64,000 bases of DNA from Ruminococcus gauvreauii (GTDB lineage: Bacteria; Bacillota; Clostridia; Lachnospirales; Lachnospiraceae). Position 1 is the stretch's first letter. Each line of letters opens with the position of its first letter. Location of the stretch: assembly GCF_025151995.1 (NCBI RefSeq), contig NZ_CP102290.1, positions 310,001-374,000 on the forward strand, read 5' to 3'. The position numbers and the translations under genes were made by a program. The notes under the pieces were generated by a model that was not told the origin of the DNA, made no database searches, and saw only the letters and a program-made list of their open reading frames with translations. Below are positions 32,347 through 42,177 of the stretch, piece by piece.

Positions 32347-33159
32347 TTAGATCCTGTCCATGCTGCCCGACCGGAAGCCTTCCAGATCCAGTGTAATATA
32401 AGTAAATCCGAGCTCTTTGAGCGCTGTCAGAATCTCCTCTGCACGGTTCGCCGCCTCGGGAAATGATTCTCTGTCCAGCTCCACCCTTGCGATGTCTCCG
32501 TGTACGCGGAGACGCACGTTCCGAAAACCGAGCGTTTTTAAAAATGACTCACCGCACTCGATACGTTTCAGAATCTCTGCGGTGATGACAGTTCCGTACG
32601 GCAGCCGCGTTGCCATACAGGGCGTCGAGGGTCTGTCCGCCACCGTTATCCCAAGCTCTTTTGCCCATGTGCGTATTTCCCGCTTTGATAGTCCGCATAC
32701 ACGCAGCGGGCTTAACACTCCCAGTTCCTCCACGGCACGGTTACCCGGGCGGTACTGAAAATCATCGTCCCGGTTGGTCCCTTCCAGCACGCGCCGGATA
32801 TTTTTACTCTCAGCAAACGCCAGGAGTTTTCCAAACAATTCTTTTTTGCAGAGATAACACCGATTGACCGGATTCTTTAGTATCTCAGGATTTGCAAGTT
32901 CATCCACCTCGATCACCTGATGCCTGGCCCCCATCTGTCCGGCGACCTCACGGGCGATCTGAATATCGCAGATTGGATGCAGCTGCGTGTCAAAGGTTAC
33001 GGCATACACGGCAGTGCCATGCCTTTTTGCCTCGGTCAGTGCAAGTTTCAGCAGGAGACTGCTGTCCACACCTCCCGAAAATGCCACACACACATCTTCT
33101 CTGGTAAGGTCCGCCAGCATCTCACGGACTTTTTCCCTATTTTCTGTCAAGCAGCTCAC
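32347..33159 (-). CDS. larE: ATP-dependent sacrificial sulfur transferase LarE
   Basis: Protein of 270 aa that moves sulfur onto the pyridinium dicarboxylate intermediate of the nickel-pincer nucleotide (NPN) cofactor. Seen: PP-loop VAFSGGVDSSLL (about residue 27) and RCYLCKKELF with the two Cys; a third Cys lies in RPSTPCMATR. Other LarE proteins use either one sacrificial Cys or three Cys holding a [4Fe-4S] cluster; this one has the three-Cys pattern. I propose a GTG start at 33159, overlapping larC by 23 bases, because it gives the family length; the frame is open to 33258. Confidence 0.9.
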   Translation of the reverse strand: MSCLTENREKVREMLADLTREDVCVAFSGGVDSSLLLKLALTEAKRHGTAVYAVTFDTQLHPICDIQIAREVAGQMGARHQVIEVDELANPEILKNPVNRCYLCKKELFGKLLAFAESKNIRRVLEGTNRDDDFQYRPGNRAVEELGVLSPLRVCGLSKREIRTWAKELGITVADRPSTPCMATRLPYGTVITAEILKRIECGESFLKTLGFRNVRLRVHGDIARVELDRESFPEAANRAEEILTALKELGFTYITLDLEGFRSGSMDRI

Positions 33160-34318
33160 CCGCTTCCCGGACCGCCGCCTCATACACTTCCCGGTAGCCG
33201 ATCCCTTCTTTTGTCGCCGCGCGTCTGATGTCTTCATATTCAGGATATGTGTATACATGATTGCTCCGGTAACAGATTTTCATCCGGATTTCCCCGTATT
33301 TTGTAGGTATCCTCTCCATTCTCCGTTCCAGTACATTTCTTCCCGCCCGGTACCTGCGGATGCCGATGCTCGTAGATTCCCGGAAAATCATGTCCTCCGC
33401 CGCCTCCGCCATCTCCTCCTGGCAGAGCACCTGCAGCAGATATGCCGGTCTGTTTTTCTTCATATAGGCCGGAAGATACACCGCATCCTTCACCCCCAGT
33501 CTGAAAAGTTCTTCCTGCAGAAAACCAAGCTGTTCGCCGCTGCAGTCATCGACGTTGGTTTCCAGCACCCACACATCCTCCGGTTTTCTGATTTCCGACA
33601 CGATCATCGCACGCAGAATGTTTGCATGCGGGAACTCCTTTGTACCGGCACCGATTCCGATATCTCTGATCACCATCTCTTCCGGAAGCAGCTCTCTGCT
33701 TCTAAGCGCTGCCGCTATCGCAGCACCGGTCGGTGTGATCATCTCGCCTTTCGTATCTGTGAGTGATACCGGCAGGCCATACTGAGCGATCAGCTCAGCG
33801 GTGGCGGGAACCGGGACGGGGATCTCCCCATGCTGGCACCGCGTCGTCCCGCAGCCCTCCCTAAGCGTTCCCACTGCCGTCTGCGTGATTCCAAGATCAC
33901 AGATGCAGATTGCCGCGGCAACGATATCGATAATGGAATCCACGGCACCGACTTCATGAAAATGTACCGTATCCGTAGTCACACCGTGAACCTTCGCCTC
34001 GGCCTTAGCCAGCACATAAAATATTTTTACCGCCAGTCTCTTTACCTTTTCCTCCAGTTCCGACTCCATGATCATCTGCTCGATGTCTCCATAGGAACGG
34101 TGAGGCTGATGTTCCTCCGCCACCGCGACCCGGAATGCACAGCTGTCAATACCATTCTTTTTCACTCTTCCGACCACAATCTCATAATGTGAAAGCGGAA
34201 GTTTGGACAGTTCATTCCTCAGATGAGCTTCATCCGCACCCAGGTCCAGCAGGGCGCCCACTGTCATATCGCCGCTGATTCCGGACGACCCTTCCAGATA
34301 TAGTATTCTGTCTTCCAT
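33137..34318 (-). CDS. larC: Pyridinium bisthiocarboxylate nickel chelatase LarC
   Basis: Protein of 393 aa (DUF111) that inserts nickel into the NPN precursor in a CTP-dependent way. Seen: LEGSSGISGDM at the N-terminus, HFHEVGAVDSIIDI, GEIPVPVPATAEL, TPTGAAI and VLETNVDDCSGEQLGF. It is a single open frame, whereas in Lactiplantibacillus plantarum LarC is made from two frames by ribosomal frameshifting. The start at ATG 34318 has GGAGG 8 bases upstream. It sits between larB and larE. Confidence 0.94.
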   Translation of the reverse strand: MEDRILYLEGSSGISGDMTVGALLDLGADEAHLRNELSKLPLSHYEIVVGRVKKNGIDSCAFRVAVAEEHQPHRSYGDIEQMIMESELEEKVKRLAVKIFYVLAKAEAKVHGVTTDTVHFHEVGAVDSIIDIVAAAICICDLGITQTAVGTLREGCGTTRCQHGEIPVPVPATAELIAQYGLPVSLTDTKGEMITPTGAAIAAALRSRELLPEEMVIRDIGIGAGTKEFPHANILRAMIVSEIRKPEDVWVLETNVDDCSGEQLGFLQEELFRLGVKDAVYLPAYMKKNRPAYLLQVLCQEEMAEAAEDMIFRESTSIGIRRYRAGRNVLERRMERIPTKYGEIRMKICYRSNHVYTYPEYEDIRRAATKEGIGYREVYEAAVREAGELLDRK

Positions 34319-34335
34319 TGTATCAGCCTCCATCT

Positions 34336-35085
34336 CTATGATTTTGATCCCGCCAGGCGGTTCATCTGTGCCGCCAGATAACCGGCACCGAATCCATTGT
34401 CTATATTCACGGTTGCAATCCCCTCTGCACACGAATTGAGCATCGTCAGCAGCGGTGCGATTCCCTGAAAGTTTGCCCCGTATCCGATCGAAGTCGGCAC
34501 TGCGATCACCGGGCGTTCCACGAGTCCTGCAACCACACCCGGAAGCGCTCCTTCCATGCCTGCGACCGCGATCACACAGTTTGCCCCGCGAATGTCATCC
34601 AGTTTGGATATCAGACGGTGGATTCCCGCCACGCCCACATCATAGATCCGGTTTACGCGGCACCCGAAATACTCCGCCGTCTGCGCCGCCTCCTCAGCCA
34701 CCGGAATATCCGATGTCCCTCCGGTGCACACCGCCACACACCCCGTCTGCCTGGGACGGTTGAAATACAGTCCCAGAATCCGAGCGGTCTCATCGTATTC
34801 TATCTCCGGAAATTCCTGACTCAGCGCGAGATACTGATCCCGGCTGGCTCTCGTACCCATCACGTTTTCCCGCCGCTCATAAAAACTGCGGTAGATCGCC
34901 CGCATCTGTTCCACTGTCTTCCCGGCGCTGTAGATCACTTCCCCGAACCCGCTTCGAAGACTTCGGTGGTGATCGATCTTGGCGCAGCCGATATCTTCAT
35001 AAGGAAGCTTCTTCAGCTGCTCTTCGGCTTCCGCGATGGAAAGCTCTCCATTTTTCACCTGTTCCAATAATTTATATGTATCCAT
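34336..35085 (-). CDS. larB: Pyridinium-3,5-biscarboxylic acid mononucleotide synthase LarB
   Basis: Protein of 249 aa, PurE-like, that carboxylates and hydrolyses nicotinic acid adenine dinucleotide to start NPN cofactor synthesis. Seen: N-terminal helical segment, then VCTGGTSDIPVAEEAA, YDVGVAGIHRL, VAGMEGALPGVVAGL and VPTSIGYGANFQG. The start at ATG 35085 has AGAGGG 8 bases upstream. It heads larB-larC-larE. The NPN user LarA (lactate racemase family) is not in the window. Confidence 0.94.
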   Translation of the reverse strand: MDTYKLLEQVKNGELSIAEAEEQLKKLPYEDIGCAKIDHHRSLRSGFGEVIYSAGKTVEQMRAIYRSFYERRENVMGTRASRDQYLALSQEFPEIEYDETARILGLYFNRPRQTGCVAVCTGGTSDIPVAEEAAQTAEYFGCRVNRIYDVGVAGIHRLISKLDDIRGANCVIAVAGMEGALPGVVAGLVERPVIAVPTSIGYGANFQGIAPLLTMLNSCAEGIATVNIDNGFGAGYLAAQMNRLAGSKS

Positions 35086-35114
35086 ATGTTCAACCCTCTT
35101 TTTCATCTTTCGAT

Positions 35115-35144
35115 ATTATAGCATCTATGATACAATTATGTAAA
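35115..35144 (-). promoter_or_regulatory. Promoter of larBCE
   Basis: TTTACA, 18 bp, TATAAT on the minus strand, about 30 bases before larB. It is divergent from the DUF362 gene, for which only a TATACT -10 near 35181 is seen. Confidence 0.72.
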
Positions 35145-35212
35145 GATATCAGGGGCAAAAGACATGTGAACCCTGACAGTATACTAATTCACTTACATAC
35201 GGAGGTATCATA

Positions 35213-36322
35213 ATGGAAGCTTCAAAAGTCTACTATACCAATCTTCGAACCACCATGAAATCCAACCGCCAGCAAAAGCTCGCAAAACTGATCAAAGCCG
35301 CCGGCATCGAAAATATTAATTTTGACAGGCGCTACACCGCCATCAAGATGCATTTCGGAGAACCCGGAAACCTGGCGTATCTACGTCCCAATTATGCAAA
35401 AACTGTAGTCGATATCGTCCGTGAGCTGGGCGGCCGGCCTTTTCTGACAGACTGTAACACTCTCTATATCGGCGGGCGGAAAAATGCCCTCGATCACCTG
35501 AACAGTGCGTATGAAAACGGATTTTCTCCATTTTCAACAGGCTGCCACGTCATCATCGGCGACGGCCTGAAGGGGACAGACGAAGCACTCGTCCCTGTGG
35601 ACGGAGGCGAACACGTCAAAGAAGCCAAAATAGGACAGGCCATTATGGATGCCGATATCTTTATCTCCCTGAATCATTTTAAGGGACATGAATTCACCGG
35701 ATTCGGCGGAGCCCTGAAGAACATCGGGATGGGCTGCGGTTCCCGAGCCGGAAAGATGGAGATGCACAATGCCGGAAAACCATTCGTGAAAGAACGTAAA
35801 TGTGTCGGCTGTGCTCTCTGCACGAAAAACTGTGCACACGACGCGATCACGATCACGGATAAAAAAGCGTCGATCGATCACAATAAATGCGTCGGCTGCG
35901 GCCGCTGTATCGGAGCCTGTCCGCAGGATGCGATCCGTGAGGCCTCGGACGAGTCCAACGACATCCTGAACAAGAAGATCGCCGAGTATTCCAAAGCTGT
36001 GCTCGACGGTCGTCCGCATTTCCACATCAGTCTCGTGATCGATGTCGCACCTTTCTGCGACTGTCATCCGGATAACGACCTGTCTGTCATCCCGGATGTC
36101 GGAATGTTCGCATCCTTCGACCCGGTGGCGCTCGATGTCGCATGTGCCGACGCCGTCAACGCTCAGCCCGTCACACCGGGAAGCCTGCTTGATGAATCCG
36201 ATCACGAAGGACACGATCACTTCAGCGCCATCAGCCCGGAAACCAACTGGATGGTCTGCATCGATCATGCGGTGAAGCTGGGACTTGGAAGTAAGGAATA
36301 TGAGTTGATTGAAGTGAAATAA
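35213..36322 (+). CDS. DUF362 protein with two [4Fe-4S] ferredoxin motifs
   Basis: Protein of 369 aa. Order: N-terminal DUF362 part (1-190), a two-cluster ferredoxin insert (about 195-245) with CVGCALCTKNC and CVGCGRCIGAC, and the DUF362 remainder with FDPVALDVACADA. The function is unknown; the family is common in anaerobes and suggests an electron carrier or Fe-S maturation role. GGAGG lies 8-9 bases before the ATG. It stands alone, divergent from larBCE. Confidence 0.9.
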   Translation: MEASKVYYTNLRTTMKSNRQQKLAKLIKAAGIENINFDRRYTAIKMHFGEPGNLAYLRPNYAKTVVDIVRELGGRPFLTDCNTLYIGGRKNALDHLNSAYENGFSPFSTGCHVIIGDGLKGTDEALVPVDGGEHVKEAKIGQAIMDADIFISLNHFKGHEFTGFGGALKNIGMGCGSRAGKMEMHNAGKPFVKERKCVGCALCTKNCAHDAITITDKKASIDHNKCVGCGRCIGACPQDAIREASDESNDILNKKIAEYSKAVLDGRPHFHISLVIDVAPFCDCHPDNDLSVIPDVGMFASFDPVALDVACADAVNAQPVTPGSLLDESDHEGHDHFSAISPETNWMVCIDHAVKLGLGSKEYELIEVK

Positions 36323-36344
36323 AATTTTTACTGCATATATTTAT

Positions 36345-36380
36345 AGAAGCGTATCGCCGTTCATCCGGCAATACGCTTCT
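36345..36380. terminator. Terminator between convergent DUF362 and ilvA genes
   Basis: AGAAGCGTAT-GCCG / CGGC-ATACGCTTCT stem; a weak T-run on each side. It probably serves both directions. Confidence 0.7.
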
Positions 36381-36401
36381 TCTGCTGTCAATATAGATTA
36401 C

Positions 36402-37613
36402 TTACAGATTCGGCCGAATCAGCTTCGGGCGGTACCCGTGCTCCTCAAGCGCCCTGACGATCTGTCCCTTATGCTGTGTTCCAAATGCTTCCAGCGTGAT
36501 CTTCAGCTCAACAGCCGCATTCCGATTCGTGCTGAAGAACTGGTTATGATCCAGTCGGATGACATTTCCCTGCTCCTCAGCGATCACCTGTGATACCCTC
36601 ACGAGTTCGCCCGGTTTATCCGGAAGCAGTACGGAGATCGTAAAGATACGGTCTCTCTGGATCAGACCATTCTGTACAACGGATGACATGGTGATCACGT
36701 CCATATTGCCGCCGCTTAAGATGGAGACAATTTTTTTGTTTTTCATATTCAGATGCTTCAGCGCCGCAACAGTCAAAAGCCCTGAATTTTCCACGATCAT
36801 CTTGTGGTTTTCCACCATGTCCAGGAAGGATACGATCAGTTCCTCGTCCTCCACCGTGATGATATCGTCCAGATTCTTCTGGATATACGGGAAGATAACT
36901 TCTCCCGGCGTCTTTACTGCGGTGCCGTCGGCGATCGTATCAATGTGCGGAAGTGTCGTGACCTCCCCTTTTTCCAGGGATGCCTGCATACAGTTTGCGC
37001 CTGCCGGCTCTACGCCGATCACCTTGATATTCGGATTCAGAAGTTTCGCAAGTGTGGAGACACCCGTCGCAAGGCCTCCCCCTCCGATTGGAACCAGGAT
37101 GTAGTCCACCAGTGGAAGCTCTTTTACGATCTCCATTGCAATGGTTCCCTGTCCGGTAGCCACTGCAGGATCATCGAACGGGTGAATGAAGGTATATCCG
37201 TGCTCTTCAGCCAGTTTATACGCATGTTCACATGCCTCGTCATAGACATCGCCTTCCAGCACGACTTCAGCTCCATAGCTCTTCGTGCGCTCCACCTTGA
37301 TAAGCGGGGTCGTCGTCGGCATCACGATCACTGCCTTCACACCAAATTTCTTCGCCGCGTATGCCACGCCCTGTGCATGATTGCCGGCAGATGCCGTGAT
37401 CAGCCCCTTGGAACGCTCCTCATCGCTGAGCGTGCTGATCTTATAGTAAGCCCCTCTGATCTTGTACGCCCCGGTGACCTGCATATTTTCCGGTTTTAAA
37501 TAAACCCTGTTTCCGGTACTGGCACTGAAGTACTCGCTGTAGACCAGTTTCGTCTCCTGTGTCACCTGTTTTACGACTTCCGATGCTTCTTCAAATTTTT
37601 CTAACGTTAACAT
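36402..37613 (-). CDS. ilvA: Threonine ammonia-lyase with ACT domain
   Basis: PLP enzyme of 403 aa converting threonine to 2-oxobutanoate and ammonia. Seen: PLP-Lys in TGAYKIRGAYYK, SAGNHAQGVAYAA, glycine-rich PIGGGGLATG, and one C-terminal ACT domain (about 325-400, ISVLLPDKPGELVRVSQV). The single ACT domain and short length are like catabolic or unregulated types (TdcB/IlvA2) rather than the 500-aa IlvA. The start at ATG 37613 has GGAGG upstream. It follows ftsY by 45 bp and may be read through from the smc operon. Confidence 0.92.
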   Translation of the reverse strand: MLTLEKFEEASEVVKQVTQETKLVYSEYFSASTGNRVYLKPENMQVTGAYKIRGAYYKISTLSDEERSKGLITASAGNHAQGVAYAAKKFGVKAVIVMPTTTPLIKVERTKSYGAEVVLEGDVYDEACEHAYKLAEEHGYTFIHPFDDPAVATGQGTIAMEIVKELPLVDYILVPIGGGGLATGVSTLAKLLNPNIKVIGVEPAGANCMQASLEKGEVTTLPHIDTIADGTAVKTPGEVIFPYIQKNLDDIITVEDEELIVSFLDMVENHKMIVENSGLLTVAALKHLNMKNKKIVSILSGGNMDVITMSSVVQNGLIQRDRIFTISVLLPDKPGELVRVSQVIAEEQGNVIRLDHNQFFSTNRNAAVELKITLEAFGTQHKGQIVRALEEHGYRPKLIRPNL

Positions 37614-37658
37614 AGTCTCCTCCATCCGCACATACCCCGGCACATGCTGTATCTCCCA

Positions 37659-38597
37659 CTAATTGTCATCATTTTTATGAAACAGCGCATTGACGAATTC
37701 TGAAGAGTCAAACTTCTGAAGATCGTCAATCGTTTCCCCCACGCCGATATATTTCACCGGAATGTCAAGTTCTGACTGAATTGCAACAGCGATCCCGCCT
37801 TTGGCGGTCCCGTCCAGCTTTGTCAAAATGATTCCTGTGACATTTGCCACCTCCGCAAACTGCTTCGCCTGCGCAAGCGCGTTCTGGCCTGTCGTGCCGT
37901 CCAGCACAACCAGGGTCTCCAGAAAGGCCTCCGGGTATTCACGCTCCAGAATCCGATATATCTTTTTTAACTCTTCCATCAGATTCTTTTTATTGTGCAG
38001 ACGGCCTGCGGTATCACACAGCAGAATATCCGCGTCTCTCGCCTTAGCCGCCTGTACCGCATCAAATACAACGGCAGCAGGATCCGCACCCTGCTGTCCG
38101 CCGATGATCTCGACTCCCGCGCGGTGCGCCCATTCCGTCAGCTGCTCTCCCGCTGCTGCCCGGAAGGTATCAGCCGCGGCCAGAACGACCTTTTTATTCT
38201 GTTCCTTCAATTTTCCCGCCAGTTTTCCGACGGAAGTCGTCTTGCCAACGCCGTTTACTCCGATGACCAGTACCACCGATTTTCTGTTTTCAAACTCATA
38301 GGCCGTCTCGCCCACATCCATCTGCTGTTTGATACTGTCGATCAGCAGCTGCTTGCATTCCGCTGGTTCCTTGATTTTTTGCTCCTTAACCTGCTGTTTC
38401 AGATTTTCAATGATCGCATTTGTGGTGTTGATCCCAATGTCCCCCAGCACGAGAATCTCTTCGATCTCTTCATAAAAGTCCTCGTCAATACTGGAAAACC
38501 CGCTGAAAATAGAATCAATCCCGGATACAATATTGTCTCTGGTTTTGGATAATCCACTCACCAGACGTTTGAAAAATCCTTGTTTTTCTCCTGCCAT
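37659..38597 (-). CDS. ftsY: Signal recognition particle receptor FtsY
   Basis: GTPase of 312 aa at the membrane docking SRP-ribosome complexes. Seen: NG domain with GVNGVGKTTSVGKLA, DTAGRLHNKKN, TKLDGTAKGG; the acidic A domain is nearly absent, as in many Firmicutes. It follows smc by 12 bp. Confidence 0.98.
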   Translation of the reverse strand: MAGEKQGFFKRLVSGLSKTRDNIVSGIDSIFSGFSSIDEDFYEEIEEILVLGDIGINTTNAIIENLKQQVKEQKIKEPAECKQLLIDSIKQQMDVGETAYEFENRKSVVLVIGVNGVGKTTSVGKLAGKLKEQNKKVVLAAADTFRAAAGEQLTEWAHRAGVEIIGGQQGADPAAVVFDAVQAAKARDADILLCDTAGRLHNKKNLMEELKKIYRILEREYPEAFLETLVVLDGTTGQNALAQAKQFAEVANVTGIILTKLDGTAKGGIAVAIQSELDIPVKYIGVGETIDDLQKFDSSEFVNALFHKNDDN

Positions 38598-38609
38598 ATC
38601 TAAAGCCCC

Positions 38610-41600
38610 CTACTTATCCAGATCATTTTCTATGAGATTGACAGATACCAGTGTCGAGACGCCCTTCTCCTGCATCGTGATTCCATACAGTCGGTCTGCG
38701 GCCGTCATGGTACCTCTCCTATGTGTAATAATAATGAATTGTGTATTCTTTGTCAACTTATGAAGGTACTGGGCAAAGCGTGTGACGTTGGAATCGTCCA
38801 GCGCAGCCTCAATTTCATCCAGCAGACAGAACGGAGACGGTTTCAGATTCTGAATCGCAAACAGCAGCGCGATCGCCGTGAGCGCTTTCTCACCGCCTGA
38901 CAGCTGCATCATATTCTGCAGCTTTTTTCCCGGAGGCTGTGATATGATCCGGATACCTGCCTCCAGCACATCCTCATCGTCCATCAGTTCGAGCGTTCCC
39001 TTGCCTCCGCCGAACAGCTGTTTAAAGACCCGGTCAAATTCTTTCCTGATCTCTTCAAACTTTTCAGCGAACTGCTTTCGCATGCCCGTTTCCAGCTCAT
39101 CTATGATATTGAGCAGCGTCGCCTCCGCTTCCACCAGATCATGGTGCTGCGTTTCCAGAAACTCGTGCCGTTCTTTCAGCTCTTTGTAGTCTTCGATTGC
39201 ATTGACATTCACAGGCCCCAGCTTTCGGATCTCTTCCTTGCAGGCAGCTATTTCTTTTTTCAGATCGCCTCGCTCAGGAATCTCGCCCGTGACAAGTGAT
39301 GCTGCACTTCCCGGAGTGACCTCATACTCTTCCCACATGTAGTTGATCCTGGCTTCACGCGATTCCTCGAGCTTTTCTCTCTGATTGTTAAGGCGAAAAC
39401 ACTCTTTATCCAGAAGATTCATCTTCTGTGAAAGTTCATCCCGTTTTTCAAAGAATGCTTTATGGCTCCTGCTCATCTTTTCTTTTTCAGTATTGTAATG
39501 TTTCGTCTTTTGTTCCAGAAGTTCTGTTTTTCCTGCGGCCTCTTCGATCTCCTGCTCTATTTCTGCAATCCGCTGTTCAATCTCAGCCATTCGCCCGCTG
39601 CCCTGATTCATCGTCTCACGGATCTGTGTCAGCTCTTCCCTGAGTGAAGTCTCTTCCCGATGAATTCTTCCGAGTGTCTGATTCAGAAATTCTTCTTTTT
39701 GTTTCAGCTGCGCGTACTCCAGATGGGCGGTTTCCAGTTCCCCGGCAGCCTGTTCCTCTGTCCTTCGCAGAGCATCTGCCTGTTCCTGACCGGCAGAGAT
39801 CTCCTGCTGTATGCGTTCTTCCAGAACTTTCAGTTCATCCAGTTCACGCCCGATGGCGGCGCTGCTCTCATTGATTTCCCTGATCTGCGCACTCAGCTCA
39901 GCCTGTTCGTTTTTCAGCTGTGCATATCCCGACCCCGTCTGCGTCAGTTTTTCCCGTGTCTGCTCCAGATTCATTCTTGCAGTATTCTGCTGGATACACT
40001 GTTCCTGAATGCGTTCTGACATTTCCATGATGGTGTCACGCAGAACATTTCTTTTGCTGCGGTTCTCCTCGATCACCTGCTGCATCTCATGCATCTCACG
40101 CTTCAGGGTCTTCACATTATGTTCAAGTTCTTCCAGTTCCCGGCGGCGGCCAAGCAGGTTGCTGCTGTTTTTGAACGCTCCCCCGGTCATGGACCCGCCC
40201 GGACTGAATGATTCGCCCTCCAGGGTCACCATCCTGAGGGAATGCCTGTATTTTTTCCCCAACGCGATCGCATGGTCGATATGGTCTACGACCAATGTCC
40301 TGCCCAGCAGATACTGGATCAGCGATTCATATCTGGACTCCGTCCTTACCAGCGTATGCGCAAGACCTATGACCCCCTCTTCGCTGAGCGCTTCCGGCTT
40401 CGGAAAAGAGGCGCCTCCTCTTACTGTTGTCAGCGGCAGGAATGTCGCGCGCCCGTATCTGTTCTTTTTCAGAAAGTCAATCATGGACTTCGCAGTGTGC
40501 TCATCATCCGTGACGATATTTTGGATACTGCCGCCAAGAGCAGTCTCCACTGCAGTTTCATATTTCTTATCGGTCTGGATCAGATCAGCCACAACTCCCC
40601 GGATTCCCGGGTGTTTCTGCTTTTGTTCCATCACCCGCCGGATACTGTTGCCGTAGCCGTCATACCGCTCGGTTAGATTTTTCAGGGATTCCAGCCGTGA
40701 AGCTTCTCTGTGGTACGCCGTCTGACCGACCTCCATCTGCCTGTTCTGTTCCGCCAGCTGCTGCTGGATTGACGCAACTTCCTGTTCCAGACGCTTCTGC
40801 TCACGGCTCATCTCCTCGACTCCCGCCGTAATCTTCTCATACTGTGTCTGATACGTGACTTCCAGTTCCTTCTGCTGGCTCTCTTCACTTTTCGTCTGTA
40901 TGTAACGCTGGTTCAATTCCGATTTACGGATCTGAATCTGTTCCAGCATCGCATCATAGCGCTGCACCTTGCCTTTGGTGGACGCTCTTTTGTTCAGCAG
41001 CTCAATGATCCTGCCCTTGCCGTCTTCCACATTTCTGCTGACAGCCTCAATCTCATCCTGCAGGCTTTTTAACGCTTCTTCTTTTTCCTTCTGCCTGTAC
41101 TCGGATTTCATTTTTTCAGCCAGAAGATCCTCTTTCTCCTTCAGACATCTTCCGGCTTCCTCTTCATGCCTGTCGAGTTCACTCTCTATGGCATCCGCAC
41201 GGTTCTGATGGTGTTCGTCGTTCAGACGTGCCGTATTGACCTGCTCTTTCAATACATTCCGCTGCCCCTCCAGCTGCTGTGTTAAAAGAGCGCTGCTTCC
41301 TGCAGCCTCTCTGGTCTGTTCAATCTTTGTATCCAGAGCCTCCATTTCCTGTTCGAGGATCTCATATTCCGTCTTGGTCTGTTCGAACTCGCGCGCCGCC
41401 GTCTTCAGATCATCGTCCGCGATACGGTACTTCTCATCAATCTGAGCCAGCTGTTCCCCGCTGTGTTCCATCTCCGCAAGAAACATGCTGACCTCAAAAT
41501 TTTTCAATTCTTCTCTTTTTCTGATATAGATGCGCGCTGTCTCAGATTGTCTCGACAGAGGTCCCAGCTGTCTGGTCAGCTCACTTAAGATATCATTTAC

Positions 41601-42170
41601 ACGGACAAGATTCTGCTGTTCCTCTGCCAGCTTTTTTAATGCCGTATTTTTCCTGCGCTTAAACTTTACAATACCGGCGGCCTCATCAAATAATTCCCTG
41701 CGCTCCTCCGGTTTTCCGCTTAAGATCTTATCGATCTGTCCCTGACCGATGATTGAATATCCTTCTTTTCCGATACCCGTATCATAAAACAGCTCATTGA
41801 TATCTTTCAGCCTGCACGCGGCACCGTTCAGCAGATATTCACTCTCTCCTGACCGGTACAGTCTTCTTGTGACCGTCACCTCTTCATATTCTATGTCGAG
41901 CTTATGATCCGAATTGTCCAGCGTGATCGCAACCGACGCAAAACCGAGCGGCTTCCTGTTTTCTGTGCCGGAAAATATGACATCCTGCATATTTCCGCCG
42001 CGAAGCTGTTTTGCACTCTGCTCTCCCAGCACCCAGCGGACCGCGTCTCCCACATTACTCTTTCCGCTCCCGTTCGGTCCCACGATTCCTGTGATTCCAT
42101 TGTGGAATTCAAAACATATTTTATTTGCAAACGATTTAAATCCCTGGATTTCAATGCTCTTTAAATACAT
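38610..42170 (-). CDS. smc: Chromosome segregation ATPase SMC
   Basis: Protein of 1186 aa that compacts and separates chromosomes with ScpAB. Order: N-terminal ATPase half with Walker A GPNGSGKSNV; coiled coil (about 170-500); hinge (about 510-650, GYGNSIRRVMEQ then the Gly-rich GGSMTGGAF); returning coiled coil (660-1000); C-terminal half with signature LSGGEKALTAIA and Walker B PFCLLDEIEAALDD. The length is typical. It starts 7 bp after rnc. Confidence 0.98.
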   Translation of the reverse strand: MYLKSIEIQGFKSFANKICFEFHNGITGIVGPNGSGKSNVGDAVRWVLGEQSAKQLRGGNMQDVIFSGTENRKPLGFASVAITLDNSDHKLDIEYEEVTVTRRLYRSGESEYLLNGAACRLKDINELFYDTGIGKEGYSIIGQGQIDKILSGKPEERRELFDEAAGIVKFKRRKNTALKKLAEEQQNLVRVNDILSELTRQLGPLSRQSETARIYIRKREELKNFEVSMFLAEMEHSGEQLAQIDEKYRIADDDLKTAAREFEQTKTEYEILEQEMEALDTKIEQTREAAGSSALLTQQLEGQRNVLKEQVNTARLNDEHHQNRADAIESELDRHEEEAGRCLKEKEDLLAEKMKSEYRQKEKEEALKSLQDEIEAVSRNVEDGKGRIIELLNKRASTKGKVQRYDAMLEQIQIRKSELNQRYIQTKSEESQQKELEVTYQTQYEKITAGVEEMSREQKRLEQEVASIQQQLAEQNRQMEVGQTAYHREASRLESLKNLTERYDGYGNSIRRVMEQKQKHPGIRGVVADLIQTDKKYETAVETALGGSIQNIVTDDEHTAKSMIDFLKKNRYGRATFLPLTTVRGGASFPKPEALSEEGVIGLAHTLVRTESRYESLIQYLLGRTLVVDHIDHAIALGKKYRHSLRMVTLEGESFSPGGSMTGGAFKNSSNLLGRRRELEELEHNVKTLKREMHEMQQVIEENRSKRNVLRDTIMEMSERIQEQCIQQNTARMNLEQTREKLTQTGSGYAQLKNEQAELSAQIREINESSAAIGRELDELKVLEERIQQEISAGQEQADALRRTEEQAAGELETAHLEYAQLKQKEEFLNQTLGRIHREETSLREELTQIRETMNQGSGRMAEIEQRIAEIEQEIEEAAGKTELLEQKTKHYNTEKEKMSRSHKAFFEKRDELSQKMNLLDKECFRLNNQREKLEESREARINYMWEEYEVTPGSAASLVTGEIPERGDLKKEIAACKEEIRKLGPVNVNAIEDYKELKERHEFLETQHHDLVEAEATLLNIIDELETGMRKQFAEKFEEIRKEFDRVFKQLFGGGKGTLELMDDEDVLEAGIRIISQPPGKKLQNMMQLSGGEKALTAIALLFAIQNLKPSPFCLLDEIEAALDDSNVTRFAQYLHKLTKNTQFIIITHRRGTMTAADRLYGITMQEKGVSTLVSVNLIENDLDK

Positions 42171-42177
42171 GACTCAC

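Noticed and set aside
35534..36268. 244-codon minus-strand frame over the DUF362 gene
   Set aside because: Antisense shadow; the plus-strand frame has the Fe-S motifs.
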